The notes: generated by a model from the sequence alone, not told the origin. A stretch of 64,000 nucleotides of DNA from VXNE01 sp965208745 (GCA_965208745.1 CBDBPN010000004.1:1860001-1924000); one strand, 5' to 3'; numbered from the stretch's first letter, positions 9,409-17,988 are shown. Numbers and translations: made by a program.

Positions 9409-9572
9409 GTCGGATCTTCGTCTCGCGATGCGGGTGTGGGGTGGGCATCGCCGGAGGCGCAATGATAGAGAACTTTCTGCGTCCGCGGGGCGATGTCCCG
9501 CCTGCTGTCGGGACGGGAACGCACGCGAACTCGGGGCGCGGGCTGGCTGCGGCGGGGGGCGGCCGGCGGTAC

Positions 9573-9578
9573 AAGGAG
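9573..9578 (+). promoter_or_regulatory. Ribosome binding site that sets the dprA start
   Basis: AAGGAG lies 3 bases before the ATG at 9582, a short but usable spacing. No comparable Shine-Dalgarno precedes the in-frame start at 9441, so it favours the shorter DprA. Confidence 0.5.
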
Positions 9579-9581
9579 CAC

Positions 9582-10430
9582 ATGGAAACGCTGTCGGGAG
9601 AAGCCCTGCCGGAACGTCTGCGGGTCATCCCCGACCCGCCGCGGCGGCTGTACCTGCGGGGCGCTGCGGAGACACTCGCGGCGCCGTCTGTGGCGATCGT
9701 GGGGAGCCGCCGCGCGACCCGGGCCGGGCGGCAGTTCGCCGAAACGCTCGCCGGCGATCTGGCGGCGGCGGGCCTGGTGGTCGTAAGCGGCCTCGCCTAC
9801 GGCATCGATGCCGCCGCGCATCGCGGCGCGCTCGGGGGCGGGGGCCGGACGGTGGCGGTGCTGGGGAGCGGCCTGGATCAGGTCTATCCGCGACAGCACA
9901 CCGTGCTGGCGGCCGAGATCACCGACGGCGGCGGCGCCGTGGTTTCCGAGTACGCGGCGGACCGGTCGCCGCGCAAGCACCAGTTCCCGGAACGCAACCG
10001 GCTGATCAGCGGGCTCAGCCTCGGCGTGGTCATCGTCGAGGCGACGACGAAGAGCGGCTCGCTCATCACGGCGCGCATGGCGGCGGAACAGGGGCGGGAG
10101 GTCATGGCCGTGCCCGGGCCCGTGGCGAGCCCGCTGTCGGGTGGGTGTCACCGGCTCCTGAAGAGCGGGGCGGCGTTGATCGAGACCGCGGACGACGTCC
10201 TCTACGCCGTCGGGTACGACACGGCGGAGCGGACGCGGAAAGAGGGCGAACGCGCGCCCGATCGCCTGGCGGCCGTACTGGAGCGGGTCGGCGCCGAGAC
10301 GACGACGCTGGACCAGGTCGTGGCGGCGACCGGGATGGCGGTCGAGGCGGTCGCGGAGGCCTTGGTGGAACTCGAGCTGCTCGGGTTTGTCGCCGCTCAT
10401 CGCGGCGGGTATATTCGGCGGCCTTCCTGA
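9582..10430 (+). CDS. dprA: DNA-processing protein DprA (Smf)
   Basis: DprA loads RecA onto incoming single-stranded DNA during natural transformation. The Rossmann-like core is clear: AIVGSRRATRAGR, SGLAYGIDAAAHRGAL, VLGSGLDQVYP, FPERNRLISGLS and SGSLITARMAAEQGREVMAVPG. A winged-helix DprA_C domain follows (TTLDQVVAATGM). The chosen start has an AAGGAG site and gives 282 residues. That is shorter than many homologues (about 360) because the N-terminal SAM-like domain is missing; the upstream sequence does not restore it. The gene diverges from def. The usual lysM gene between def and dprA is absent. Confidence 0.92.
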   Translation: METLSGEALPERLRVIPDPPRRLYLRGAAETLAAPSVAIVGSRRATRAGRQFAETLAGDLAAAGLVVVSGLAYGIDAAAHRGALGGGGRTVAVLGSGLDQVYPRQHTVLAAEITDGGGAVVSEYAADRSPRKHQFPERNRLISGLSLGVVIVEATTKSGSLITARMAAEQGREVMAVPGPVASPLSGGCHRLLKSGAALIETADDVLYAVGYDTAERTRKEGERAPDRLAAVLERVGAETTTLDQVVAATGMAVEAVAEALVELELLGFVAAHRGGYIRRPS

Positions 10431-10448
10431 TCCCGCTTGAACAACGCC

Positions 10449-10456
10449 AAAGGAGG
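10449..10456 (+). promoter_or_regulatory. Strong ribosome binding site for purE
   Basis: AAAGGAGG, nearly a full complement of the 16S rRNA 3' end, stands 9 bases before the purE ATG at 10466. It is one of the strongest Shine-Dalgarno sites in the window and fixes that start. Confidence 0.65.
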
Positions 10457-10465
10457 CAGCCGCCG

Positions 10466-10966
10466 ATGGCCTGGGTAGCCGTGTTGATGGGTTCGGAGTC
10501 CGACTGGCCGACGATGCAGGCCTGCACGGAGGTGCTGTCGGGCCTCGATATCGGCTTCGAAGTACGCGTCACGTCGGCGCATCGCACGCCCGAGCAGACC
10601 GCGGCCTACGTGGCCGACGCGGTGGAGCGGGACTGCGGCATCTTCGTCTGCGCGGCGGGCATGGCGGCCCACCTGGCCGGGGCCGTGGCGGCCCAGACCG
10701 TGCGGCCGGTCATCGGAGTCCCCATCGACAGTGGCCCGCTCGCCGGCGCGGATGCGTTGCTCTCCACCGTGCAGATGCCCGGGGGCATTCCGGTCGCCAC
10801 GGTCGCGGTCGGCAAGGCCGGCGCGCGCAACGCTGGCTATCTGGCCGCCCAGATCCTGGCGGTGGCGGATGCGGACCTGGCTTCGGCGCTCGGCGCCGAC
10901 CGCGAAGCCGGACGCGAGCGGGTGAACGCCCAGAACGCGTCGGTGCAGCGCGATCTCGGTCGGTGA
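10466..10966 (+). CDS. purE: N5-carboxyaminoimidazole ribonucleotide mutase PurE (class I)
   Basis: PurE converts N5-CAIR to CAIR in purine synthesis. The start of the protein (VAVLMGSESDWPTM) contains the substrate-binding GSxSD motif, followed by SAHRTP (catalytic His) and AAGMAAHLAG, all hallmarks of class I PurE. The 166 residues match the family. The start follows an excellent Shine-Dalgarno. purK, often the next gene, is not here; tsaC follows after 40 bp. Between dprA and tsaC this is an unusual place for purE, since most Gammaproteobacteria have it elsewhere. Confidence 0.95.
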   Translation: MAWVAVLMGSESDWPTMQACTEVLSGLDIGFEVRVTSAHRTPEQTAAYVADAVERDCGIFVCAAGMAAHLAGAVAAQTVRPVIGVPIDSGPLAGADALLSTVQMPGGIPVATVAVGKAGARNAGYLAAQILAVADADLASALGADREAGRERVNAQNASVQRDLGR

Positions 10967-11006
10967 CGCACGGCGGAGGGGCTCCTCGCTGGCCCTGGCG
11001 CGCGCC

Positions 11007-11528
11007 GTGCATCTGCTCGAGACGGGGGGCGTGGTTGCACACGCCCTCGAGGGGGTCTGGGGACTCGCCTGCGATCCGTTCGATGCCGGGTCCGTCGCAC
11101 GCCTACTGCGGATCAAGCGGCGCCCGGTCTCCAAGGGGCTGATCGTCGTCGCGGCGTCGCCCGCGCCGTTCGCCGAGGAGCTTGGGGATCTCTCCCCGAC
11201 CGCGCGCGACGCCGTGCTCGCAAGCTGGCCGGGGGCTACGACCTGGGTCGTCCCGAACCACAGCTTCCCGGCGTGGATCACCGGCGGCGCGCCCACGGTC
11301 GCCATCCGCGTCCCCGCCCACGCGCAAGCCCGGGCGCTCGCGGAACGTTTCGGGGGTGCGCTCGTCTCGACGTCGGCCAACCTCTCGGGCTGGCCGCCGG
11401 CCCGCAGCGAACTGGTCGTGCGCCGGCACTTCGGGCGCACCGTGGACTGGGTTCTGCCCGGCGCGACCGCGGGGCGGCGCGGGCCTTCGAGGATTCGGGT
11501 CGCCGGGAGCGGCGCGGAACTCCGATGA
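11007..11528 (+). CDS. tsaC: Threonylcarbamoyl-AMP synthase TsaC (YrdC domain), with altered substrate motif
   Basis: This YrdC-fold protein of 173 residues makes threonylcarbamoyl-AMP for the t6A37 modification of tRNA. Conserved parts are KRRPVSKGLIVVA, WPGATTWVVP, VAIRVPAHA and STSANLSG. It sits immediately before aroE (ATGA overlap), the standard tsaC-aroE arrangement. The first motif is odd: where the family has a YPT(D/E) block before the GVWGL-type turn, this protein reads HALEGVWGLACDP, losing the Pro-Thr. The GTG at 11007 may be slightly too late, because similar-looking sequence (LALAR) lies just upstream with only CTG codons. Confidence 0.88.
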   Translation: MHLLETGGVVAHALEGVWGLACDPFDAGSVARLLRIKRRPVSKGLIVVAASPAPFAEELGDLSPTARDAVLASWPGATTWVVPNHSFPAWITGGAPTVAIRVPAHAQARALAERFGGALVSTSANLSGWPPARSELVVRRHFGRTVDWVLPGATAGRRGPSRIRVAGSGAELR

Positions 11529-12328
11529 CGGACCGCTACGCCGTGATCGGGAACCCGGTCGGGCACAGCCTATCGCCGCGCATCCACGCGCATTTCGCGG
11601 CCGCGACGGGCGAGGACCTCACGTACGGAACGTTGCCGGCGGACGCGTTCGGCGAGGCGGCGGAGGGGTTCTTCGAAGCAGGCGGTCGCGGCCTGAACGT
11701 CACGTTGCCCTTCAAGCTCGACGCGTTCGAGTGGGTCGCCGAGCGGGGCACGGTGCACGGCGCCGCCCGGGGCGCGGGCGCGGTCAACACGATCGCGGTC
11801 TCCCGGGAGGGTGCGCGCGGCTACAACACCGATGGTGTCGGGCTGCTGCGGGACCTGGAACACAACCTCGGCGTCGGGATCGGGGGTCGCCGCGTGTTGG
11901 TACTCGGGGCCGGCGGCGCTGTGCAGGGCGTGCTCGGGCCGCTCCTCGACGCCGGCCCATACCGGCTGACGGTGGCGAATCGCACCGTGGCGAAGGCCGA
12001 GGGGCTGGCGGCCGCTTTCGCCGGGGTGGAGGCCTCGGCGCTGGGCGGCCTCGACACGGACTACGACATCGTCATCAACGGGACCTCGGCCGGGGTGGCG
12101 GGCGGGCGGCCCGCGATCGGGGCGGCGGTGGTGCAGGACGCGTTCTGCTACGACATGTTCTACACGCTCGACGGCGAAACGCCGTTCTGCCGCTGGTGCG
12201 GGGAGTGCGGCGCGGGACGGACCGCCGGGGGGCTGGGGATGCTGATCGAGCAGGCGGCGGAGTCCTTCTTCCTCTGGCGCGGCGTGCGTCCGCCCACGCG
12301 CGGTCTCGCGCAGTCCCTCCGAGGGTGA
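11525..12328 (+). CDS. aroE: Shikimate dehydrogenase (NADP+)
   Basis: AroE reduces 3-dehydroshikimate in aromatic amino acid synthesis. The substrate motif GNPVGHSLSPRIH, the catalytic Lys/Asp region NVTLPFKLDAFE, NTDGVGLLRDL and the NADP-binding VLGAGGAVQG are all present. The 267 residues are typical. It begins in an ATGA overlap with tsaC. Its stop overlaps, as GTGA, the first codon of the coxB remnant, so the cox genes were once translationally coupled to aroE. Confidence 0.96.
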   Translation: MTDRYAVIGNPVGHSLSPRIHAHFAAATGEDLTYGTLPADAFGEAAEGFFEAGGRGLNVTLPFKLDAFEWVAERGTVHGAARGAGAVNTIAVSREGARGYNTDGVGLLRDLEHNLGVGIGGRRVLVLGAGGAVQGVLGPLLDAGPYRLTVANRTVAKAEGLAAAFAGVEASALGGLDTDYDIVINGTSAGVAGGRPAIGAAVVQDAFCYDMFYTLDGETPFCRWCGECGAGRTAGGLGMLIEQAAESFFLWRGVRPPTRGLAQSLRG

Positions 12329-12653
12329 CGCCTGTCCGTCCCGAGGCCGTCTGGACCGTGGCGGCGCTGTTGGCGGTGGTCGCGGTCGCCGTGCCGGCGA
12401 CCCGGGAGCGGCTGGAACGGGAAGCGGCCGGCGCGCGGACCTCACCATCGAGGTGCGCGCGAGCCAATGGCGGTGGGAGTACGCGTACGTCGACGAGGTG
12501 GGAGAGCGGCGGTTCGGCTTCGCGAGCGTCGGCGCGTCGCCTGACGAAGCCGTGGCGGGGCTCGTACGCAAGGACGACACATGCCTGCGCGCCGTGGACC
12601 GGCCCCTCGTAATCCCGGCGCAACGGAAGTTGCGACCGTCCCTGCGGCGGTGA
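12325..12653 (+). pseudogene. Degraded cytochrome c oxidase subunit II (coxB/ctaC) remnant
   Basis: A GTG overlapping the aroE stop opens a short frame with one hydrophobic segment (VWTVAALLAVVAVAVPA), like the second COX2 membrane helix. After a frameshift near 12430 another frame reads LTIEVRASQWRWEYAYVDE and later CLRAVDRPLVIP, which is the start of the COX2 cupredoxin domain (family pattern: Q-W-x-W-x-Y, then VDxPLVVP). The copper site (CxxxC and distal His/Met) is gone, and the frame ends at 12653. The usual COX2 is 250-350 residues, so this is a non-functional fragment with a frameshift and large deletions. Confidence 0.8.
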
Positions 12654-13107
12654 TTCTCGGGGAACTGGGTGGCGACGGTCTGGCGGCGCCCGCTGGCCTT
12701 CGACACGTCGGTCCGCTTCGCCTCGGCGGGCTGGCGGCGGTGTCGGCCGGCAGTGCCTGGAGGCGGCGCATACGCGCTACCTCTTCGCCGGGTTCGCGCT
12801 CTTCGGCCTGTTCGCCGGGATCTGCCGGTGGCTGCCCCTGTGGAGCGGCCGGACGTGCGACGAGACCCTCTGCCGGGTACACTTCTGGTTGTCGTTCGTC
12901 GGTTTCAACGCAGCCTTTCTTCCGCAGTATCTGGCCGGTGTTTCCGGCATGTTGCGGCGTATTCCGGACTATCCCTTGACGCTCTCTGACCTGAACGCGG
13001 CCGCCTCCGCGGGTGGCTTCCTCCTGGGCTTCGCACAGCTCGTGTTCGTCTTCGTGGTGGCGAAGGCGGTGTGGGGCGCGAACCGGGGCGGGGGAGCGGG
13101 CGCGTGA
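12654..13107 (+). pseudogene. Degraded cytochrome c oxidase subunit I (coxA/ctaD) remnant
   Basis: One frame (about 12657-12735) reads SGNWVATVWRRPLAFDTSVRFA, matching an internal COX1 stretch before a membrane helix. A second frame (about 12751-13107) reads HTRYLFAGFALFGLFAG, then HFWLSFVGFNAAFLPQY and GMLRRIPDYP, the C-terminal three helices of COX1. Most of the protein, including the haem and CuB histidines of the middle helices, has been deleted. The final stop overlaps the ctaA GTG start. Together with the coxB fragment it marks a lost oxidase operon whose assembly genes remain intact. Confidence 0.82.
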
Positions 13108-14117
13108 CCGGCTCGCCCCCGGAACTGCGCTCCCTGGCCGGCGCGGGCGTCGCGCTCGCGCTCGTCGTCGTCGTGCTCGGCGCATACACGCGCCTGGTCG
13201 ATGCCGGGCTCGGCTGCCCGGACTGGCCGGGCTGCTACGGGTTCCTCGGCGTGCCCGAGTCCCCCGAAGAGATCGTCGTCGCGGAAGAGCGGTTTCCGGA
13301 TGCCCCGGTGGAGCCCGACAAGGCGTGGCCGGAAATGGTGCACCGCTATTTCGCGAGCGCGCTTGGACTCCTTTCGCTCGTCCTCCTGGCCCTGGCCTGG
13401 CGCCGGAAAGCGGCGTTGACCATCCCGCTGACCCTTGCCCTGCTGGTAATGGTGCAGGGGGCCTTCGGCGCGTGGACCGTGACGCTCAAGCTGTGGCCCC
13501 AGGTGGTGACAGCGCACTTGCTCGGCGGGTTCGCGACCCTCGCGCTCCTGTGGCTCTACACGCTGCGGCTCGGCATGGCCGGTAGCGTGGCGGTCCCCGC
13601 GGCGCTCGCGCGGCCGGCGGCGCTCGGCATCGCGCTGGTCGTCTTGCAGGTGACGCTGGGCGGCTGGACATCGTCGAACTACGCGGCGCTCGCGTGCCCC
13701 GACTTCCCGACCTGTCACGGCAGCCTCGTGCCGGAGATGGACTTCGCCAGGGGCTTCAACGTGCTGCAGGAGATCGGTCCGAACTACCTGGGCGGAGCGC
13801 TGTCGAGCGAAGCGCGCATCGCGATCCAGATGACCCACCGTGTGGGGGCTTTCGTGGTGCTGTTCCTGGTCGGCTGGCTGGCCTGGCGGCTCGGGGGGCG
13901 GCTCGGCTGGATCGTCGGGGGCGTGCTCGTGGTGCAGTTCGGGCTCGGGATCGCGAATGTCCTGCTCGAGCTGCCGCTGGCCGTCGCGACGGCGCACAAC
14001 GCGGGCGGCGCGTTGTTGCTGCTCGCGCTCGTGACGGTGTACGCTGCCGCCCGCGGCTACGTGGGCGAGACGACCCCGTCCCCGGCTGGCCCAAGCCCCC
14101 TGACGACACCACGATGA
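13104..14117 (+). CDS. ctaA: Haem A synthase CtaA (COX15 family)
   Basis: This eight-helix membrane enzyme oxidises haem O to haem A for aa3-type oxidases. Conserved features are GAYTRLVDAGLGCPDWPGCYG, MVHRYFAS (haem His), TAHLLGGFATLALLW, CPDFPTCHG, IQMTHRVGAF and TAHNAGGALLLL: four histidine-containing helices plus the cysteine-pair loops. The GTG at 13104 overlaps the coxA remnant stop and gives 337 residues. ctaB follows with an ATGA overlap. It looks intact although the adjacent oxidase genes are destroyed, so an oxidase encoded elsewhere probably needs it. Confidence 0.94.
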   Translation: MTGSPPELRSLAGAGVALALVVVVLGAYTRLVDAGLGCPDWPGCYGFLGVPESPEEIVVAEERFPDAPVEPDKAWPEMVHRYFASALGLLSLVLLALAWRRKAALTIPLTLALLVMVQGAFGAWTVTLKLWPQVVTAHLLGGFATLALLWLYTLRLGMAGSVAVPAALARPAALGIALVVLQVTLGGWTSSNYAALACPDFPTCHGSLVPEMDFARGFNVLQEIGPNYLGGALSSEARIAIQMTHRVGAFVVLFLVGWLAWRLGGRLGWIVGGVLVVQFGLGIANVLLELPLAVATAHNAGGALLLLALVTVYAAARGYVGETTPSPAGPSPLTTPR

Positions 14118-15022
14118 GCGAGACGATCGAACGCGTCCCCGCGCCCTGGCGCGACTACCTGGAGATGACGAAACCCCGCGTCGTCCTCCTGATGCTGCTG
14201 TGCGCGGCGGTGGGCATGGCGCTGGCCCCCGGGGCGGGTGCGGCGGGAACCGCCATGCTGTGGGCCCTGGTGGGGATCGCCCTGGTGGCGGGATCCGCGG
14301 CTGCCGTGAACCACATCGCGGACGCGCGGATCGACGCGCGCATGGCGCGCACGCGCCACCGGCCGGTCGCGCAGGGTCGGCTGAGCGCCGGGACGGCCAC
14401 GGCGTTCGCGGCGGTGCTGGGCCTGGCGGGAACGCTCGTCCTCTATTTCCTGGTCAACCCGCTGACGGCCTGGCTGAACCTGCTCTCCTGGGCCGGCTAC
14501 GGGCTCGTCTACACGCTCTACCTGAAGCGCGCGACGCCGCAGAACATCGTGATCGGCGGGCTTTTCGGCGCGGCGCCGCCGCTGTTCGGCTGGACGGCGG
14601 TGACGAACTCAGTGGGCCTCGAGCCGATCCTGCTCGTGCTCATCATCTTCGTGTGGACCCCGCCGCACTTCTGGGCCCTGGCGCTGGAACGCAAGGAGGA
14701 GTACGCGGACGCGGACATCCCGATGCTGCCCGTGACCCACGGCGAGGCATACACGCGGCGGCATATCCTGTACTACGCACTGGCGCTCGCGGTCGTGAGC
14801 GTCCTGCCGTTCCTGGCCGGCATGAGCGGGCTCGTCTACCTCGTCGGCGCGGTCGCGCTGGGCGCCCGCTTCCTGTACTGGGCGGTCGTGCTGTGGCGTG
14901 GCGCCAACGAACGCGCGCCGATGGCCACGTTCCGCTACTCGATCGTGTACCTCATGGCGCTCTTCGTGCTGCTGGTCGCCGACCACCACCTCGTCCCGGG
15001 GGGCGCCCTCGCCGCATGGTAG
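14114..15022 (+). CDS. ctaB: Protohaem IX farnesyltransferase (haem O synthase, COX10)
   Basis: This UbiA-family membrane prenyltransferase makes haem O. The first Asp-rich motif region reads NHIADARIDARMARTRHRPVA, with the conserved RTxxRP. The second reads YTLYLKRATPQNIVIGG. VWTPPHFWALAL and the DIPMLPVTHG loop are family hallmarks. Length is 302 residues with about nine membrane segments. The start overlaps the ctaA stop (ATGA) and the stop overlaps the start of the Sco gene. Confidence 0.95.
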   Translation: MSETIERVPAPWRDYLEMTKPRVVLLMLLCAAVGMALAPGAGAAGTAMLWALVGIALVAGSAAAVNHIADARIDARMARTRHRPVAQGRLSAGTATAFAAVLGLAGTLVLYFLVNPLTAWLNLLSWAGYGLVYTLYLKRATPQNIVIGGLFGAAPPLFGWTAVTNSVGLEPILLVLIIFVWTPPHFWALALERKEEYADADIPMLPVTHGEAYTRRHILYYALALAVVSVLPFLAGMSGLVYLVGAVALGARFLYWAVVLWRGANERAPMATFRYSIVYLMALFVLLVADHHLVPGGALAAW

Positions 15023-15642
15023 CTCCGCGCAAGCGGCGCATGCTGGCGTGCGGGGCCGTGCTGCTTGCGGCGCTGGGAGGCTGCGAGCGCGAGGACGCGG
15101 TGCCGGCCGACGCGGTCGGTTCGGACTACGGGCTGATCGTGCTGCCGGCACCCCGGGAGATCGCGATTCCGCCGCTGCTCGCGCAGGATGGCGCCGCGTT
15201 CGCGCACGGCGCCCTGCGCGGCAAGTGGTCCTTCGTCTTCTTCGGCTACGCGTCCTGTCCCGACATCTGCCCGCTGACCATGGCGACGCTGCGGGACGCC
15301 GAACGCGAGTTGGCGGACGATCGCTTCCAGGCGGTGTTCGTGAGCGTCGACCCGGAGCGCGACACGCGGGAGGCGATACGGGCGTACCTGGCGGCGTTCT
15401 CGCCCCGCTTCGTCGGCGTGACCGGGGAAGAGGACGAACTCAGGCGGTTCGGGCTCGAGTTGGCCGCGGGCTTCATGCGCACGCCGGCGCCGGACGGCGT
15501 CCCGGCCGACCGGTATCTCGTGGACCACTCCGGGCACGTCGCGATCGTGGATCCGGAGGGCCGCTTCGTCGCCATCCTCAAGGACCCGCGCCGCGGCGAG
15601 TATGTCGTGGAGGCGTTCCGGAGCCTCGCGGGGCGCGCCTGA
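15016..15642 (+). CDS. SCO1/SenC family copper chaperone, predicted lipoprotein
   Basis: Sco proteins deliver copper to the CuA site of cytochrome oxidase subunit II. The protein has a basic start, a hydrophobic stretch and a lipobox with Cys23 (LAALGGC), so it is probably anchored to a membrane facing the periplasm. The copper motif C81PDIC85 lies in FFGYASCPDICPLTM, and the distal His is in LVDHSGHVAI. A thioredoxin fold with FVSVDPERDT follows. Length is 208. It overlaps ctaB by 7 bp and ends the haem A/oxidase assembly operon. The subunit II gene beside it is a remnant, so its client must lie elsewhere. Confidence 0.92.
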   Translation: MVAPRKRRMLACGAVLLAALGGCEREDAVPADAVGSDYGLIVLPAPREIAIPPLLAQDGAAFAHGALRGKWSFVFFGYASCPDICPLTMATLRDAERELADDRFQAVFVSVDPERDTREAIRAYLAAFSPRFVGVTGEEDELRRFGLELAAGFMRTPAPDGVPADRYLVDHSGHVAIVDPEGRFVAILKDPRRGEYVVEAFRSLAGRA

Positions 15643-15656
15643 TAGCGGTGGTGCTG

Positions 15657-15686
15657 TTGAAATGCGCCGTGGCGGTCCCGTATGCT
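15657..15686 (+). promoter_or_regulatory. Candidate sigma-70-type promoter of egtB-egtD
   Basis: TTGAAA (15657-15662), an 18-bp spacer and TATGCT (15681-15686) lie in the 67-bp gap between the Sco gene and egtB, 24 bp before the egtB ATG. Both hexamers match the consensus at four or more positions. This is prediction only. Confidence 0.45.
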
Positions 15687-15709
15687 CGCCGCGCGAAACA
15701 GAGGTGGGA

Positions 15710-16969
15710 ATGCAGGAAGCCGCGCAGGTCGCGGACGACCCGATCGCGCGATACGCGGCCGTTCGTCAGCAAACGGAGATGCTGTGTCGTCCCCTGGCGG
15801 TGGACGACTACGGCGTGCAGCCGATGGACGACGCCAGCCCGCCCAAGTGGCACCTCGCCCACACCACCTGGTTCTTCGAGACCTTTCTGCTGAAACGCTT
15901 CCGGGAGCGGTACCGGCCGTTCGCCGAGGGTTTCGAGACGCTCTTCAACTCCTACTACAACGGCGTCGGCCAGCCGTTTCCCCGACCGAAGCGCGGGACG
16001 CTCTCGCGGCCGACCGTGGAGGAGGTGTACGCGTACCGAGCGCACGTGGACGCGGCGATGCGGCCGCTGCTTGCGCGTGGCGACGACGACATTCGCGCGC
16101 GCGTCGAACTCGGCCTGCACCACGAGCAGCAACACCAGGAGCTCGTCGTCACGGACCTGAAGTACACCCTCGGGACCAACCCGCTGCGTCCCGCGTATCG
16201 CGACGACCTCGACCGCACCGCGTGCGAGTCGCGCCGCGCGACGTTCGTCGACTTCCCGGAGGGCTTCGTGGAGGTCGGCGCGACGGGTCCGGACTTCTGC
16301 TTCGACAACGAAACGCCCCGGCATCGCGTGTGGCTGCGGCCGTTCGCGGTGGCCGACCGCCTGGTCACGAACGGCGAGTACCTCGCGTTCATGGAAGATG
16401 GCGGCTACGGGGCGCCGGCCCTGTGGCTCTCGGACGGATGGGATGCCGTGCGTCGCGATGGTTGGGAGGCGCCGCTCTACTGGTATCGGGAGAACGGCGC
16501 CTGGTTCGAGTACCGCCTGTCCGGGCCCGCGCCGGTCGATCTCCACGCGCCGGTCACGCACGTCAGCTTCTACGAGGCGGACGCGTACGCGCGCTGGGCC
16601 GACGCGCGGCTGCCGCTCGAGACGGAGTGGGAGTCCGTGGCCGCCCGGTACGGTGAGCAGATCGAGGAGGGGCACTTCGCGGACGGTGGACGCCTGCATC
16701 CCCGCGGGCCCGCCGGTCCCGGCATGGCGCAGCTGTTCGGCGACGTCTGGGAGTGGACCTCGAGCGCATACGGTCCGTACCCCGGCTACCGCCCGCTCCC
16801 CGGGACGCTCGGCGAGTACAACGGCAAGTTCATGGCCAACCAGGTTGTGCTGCGCGGCGGGTCCTGCGCGACGCCGCCCGGCCACGTGCGGGCCACGTAC
16901 CGCAACTTCTTCCATGGTCCGGACCGCTGGCAGTTCACCGGCCTCCGGCTCGCGCGCGATGCCGGTTAG
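15710..16969 (+). CDS. egtB: Ergothioneine biosynthesis protein EgtB (hercynine oxygenase)
   Basis: This non-haem iron enzyme joins a sulfur donor (gamma-glutamylcysteine or cysteine) to hercynine, forming the sulfoxide precursor of ergothioneine. The N-terminal DinB-like domain has WHLAHTTW (His48/His51) and the iron motif His138-EQQ-His142-Q-Glu144. The C-terminal FGE-sulfatase-like domain ends with GDVWEWTSS, VLRGGSC and the terminal YRNFFHGPDRWQFTGLRLA. The ATG at 15710 follows GAGGTGG and gives 419 residues. It overlaps egtD by 11 bp. egtA, egtC and egtE homologues are not in this window. Confidence 0.93.
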   Translation: MQEAAQVADDPIARYAAVRQQTEMLCRPLAVDDYGVQPMDDASPPKWHLAHTTWFFETFLLKRFRERYRPFAEGFETLFNSYYNGVGQPFPRPKRGTLSRPTVEEVYAYRAHVDAAMRPLLARGDDDIRARVELGLHHEQQHQELVVTDLKYTLGTNPLRPAYRDDLDRTACESRRATFVDFPEGFVEVGATGPDFCFDNETPRHRVWLRPFAVADRLVTNGEYLAFMEDGGYGAPALWLSDGWDAVRRDGWEAPLYWYRENGAWFEYRLSGPAPVDLHAPVTHVSFYEADAYARWADARLPLETEWESVAARYGEQIEEGHFADGGRLHPRGPAGPGMAQLFGDVWEWTSSAYGPYPGYRPLPGTLGEYNGKFMANQVVLRGGSCATPPGHVRATYRNFFHGPDRWQFTGLRLARDAG

Positions 16970-17945
16970 CCCGCTGCCCACGCGGGAGTTCCGCTTCCAC
17001 GACCGGCGACCGGACCTGCCGGACGCCATGGCGGAAGTGCTCGCCGGCCTGTCCCGGGCGACCAAGACCGTGCCGCCCAAGTACTTCTACGACGAGACCG
17101 GCTCGCGGCTGTTCGACGACATCACGCGCCTGCCCGAGTACTACCTGACGCGCACCGAGGTCGGCATCCTGCGGGAGAACCGGGAGGACATGGCGCGGGC
17201 GGTGGGCGACCGGGCGTGTCTGGTCGAGTACGGCAGCGGCTCGAGCGAGAAGATCCGCATCCTGCTCGAGGCCTGCCGGCCCGCCGCCTACGTGCCCGTG
17301 GACATCTCGCGCGCCCACCTCCTGCAGTCCGCGCGCGCGATCTACGAGGACTACGACTGGCTGGCCGTCCACCCGACGTGCGCGGATTACAGCCGACCGT
17401 TCTCGCTCCCGGCCATCGCGTCGGCGCTGCCCTGCGTGGCGTTCTTTCCCGGGTCGAGCATCGGGAACTTCGACCGCGCCGACGTGCCGGGCTTCCTGGC
17501 GGCCGTGGGCGAAGTCGTCGGGCGCGGCGGCCGCCTCATCGTGGGCGTGGACGCCAAGAAGGACGCGGACGTGCTCCACGCGGCGTACAACGACGGCCGG
17601 GGCGTGACGCAAGCCTTCAATCTCAACATGCTCCGGCACCTGAACGACCTGCTCGACGCGGACTTCGATCCCGCCCGCTTCGAGCACCGGGCGGAGTACA
17701 ACCCGGCCCGGGGACGCATCGAGATGTACCTCGCGAGCACGGCGCCCCAGCGCGTGCGGCTGAACGGCGCGGAGATCGCGTTCGACGCCGGCGAGCGCAT
17801 CCACACCGAGAGTTCCTACAAGTACGACCCGGACGAGTTCCTGGAGCTCGCGGGGGCGGCGGGGTTCGTCCAGCAGCGGATGTGGACGGACGACCGCGGC
17901 TATTTCATGGTGCTGCTGCTGGAGTACGCCGGCGGCGCGACCTGA
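16959..17945 (+). CDS. egtD: L-histidine N(alpha)-methyltransferase EgtD
   Basis: EgtD trimethylates histidine to hercynine with SAM. The family motifs PPKYFYDETGSRLFDDI, LPEYYLTRTE, LVEYGSGSSEKIRILL (SAM site), YVPVDIS, FFPGSSIGNF and the C-terminal FDAGERIHTESSYKY are all present. The start is inside the 3' end of egtB, and the 328 residues match the family. The two genes form a minimal ergothioneine unit, so the cell probably makes this antioxidant thiol if a C-S lyase is supplied elsewhere. Confidence 0.94.
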   Translation: MPVSPLPTREFRFHDRRPDLPDAMAEVLAGLSRATKTVPPKYFYDETGSRLFDDITRLPEYYLTRTEVGILRENREDMARAVGDRACLVEYGSGSSEKIRILLEACRPAAYVPVDISRAHLLQSARAIYEDYDWLAVHPTCADYSRPFSLPAIASALPCVAFFPGSSIGNFDRADVPGFLAAVGEVVGRGGRLIVGVDAKKDADVLHAAYNDGRGVTQAFNLNMLRHLNDLLDADFDPARFEHRAEYNPARGRIEMYLASTAPQRVRLNGAEIAFDAGERIHTESSYKYDPDEFLELAGAAGFVQQRMWTDDRGYFMVLLLEYAGGAT

Positions 17946-17988
17946 CGGCCGGGTACAGAGCCGACAGGTTTGCTGATAGCCTCTCGGC

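Noticed and set aside
9441..9581. N-terminal extension of DprA
   Set aside because: It lacks a ribosome binding site and resembles no DprA domain; AAGGAG precedes the ATG at 9582.
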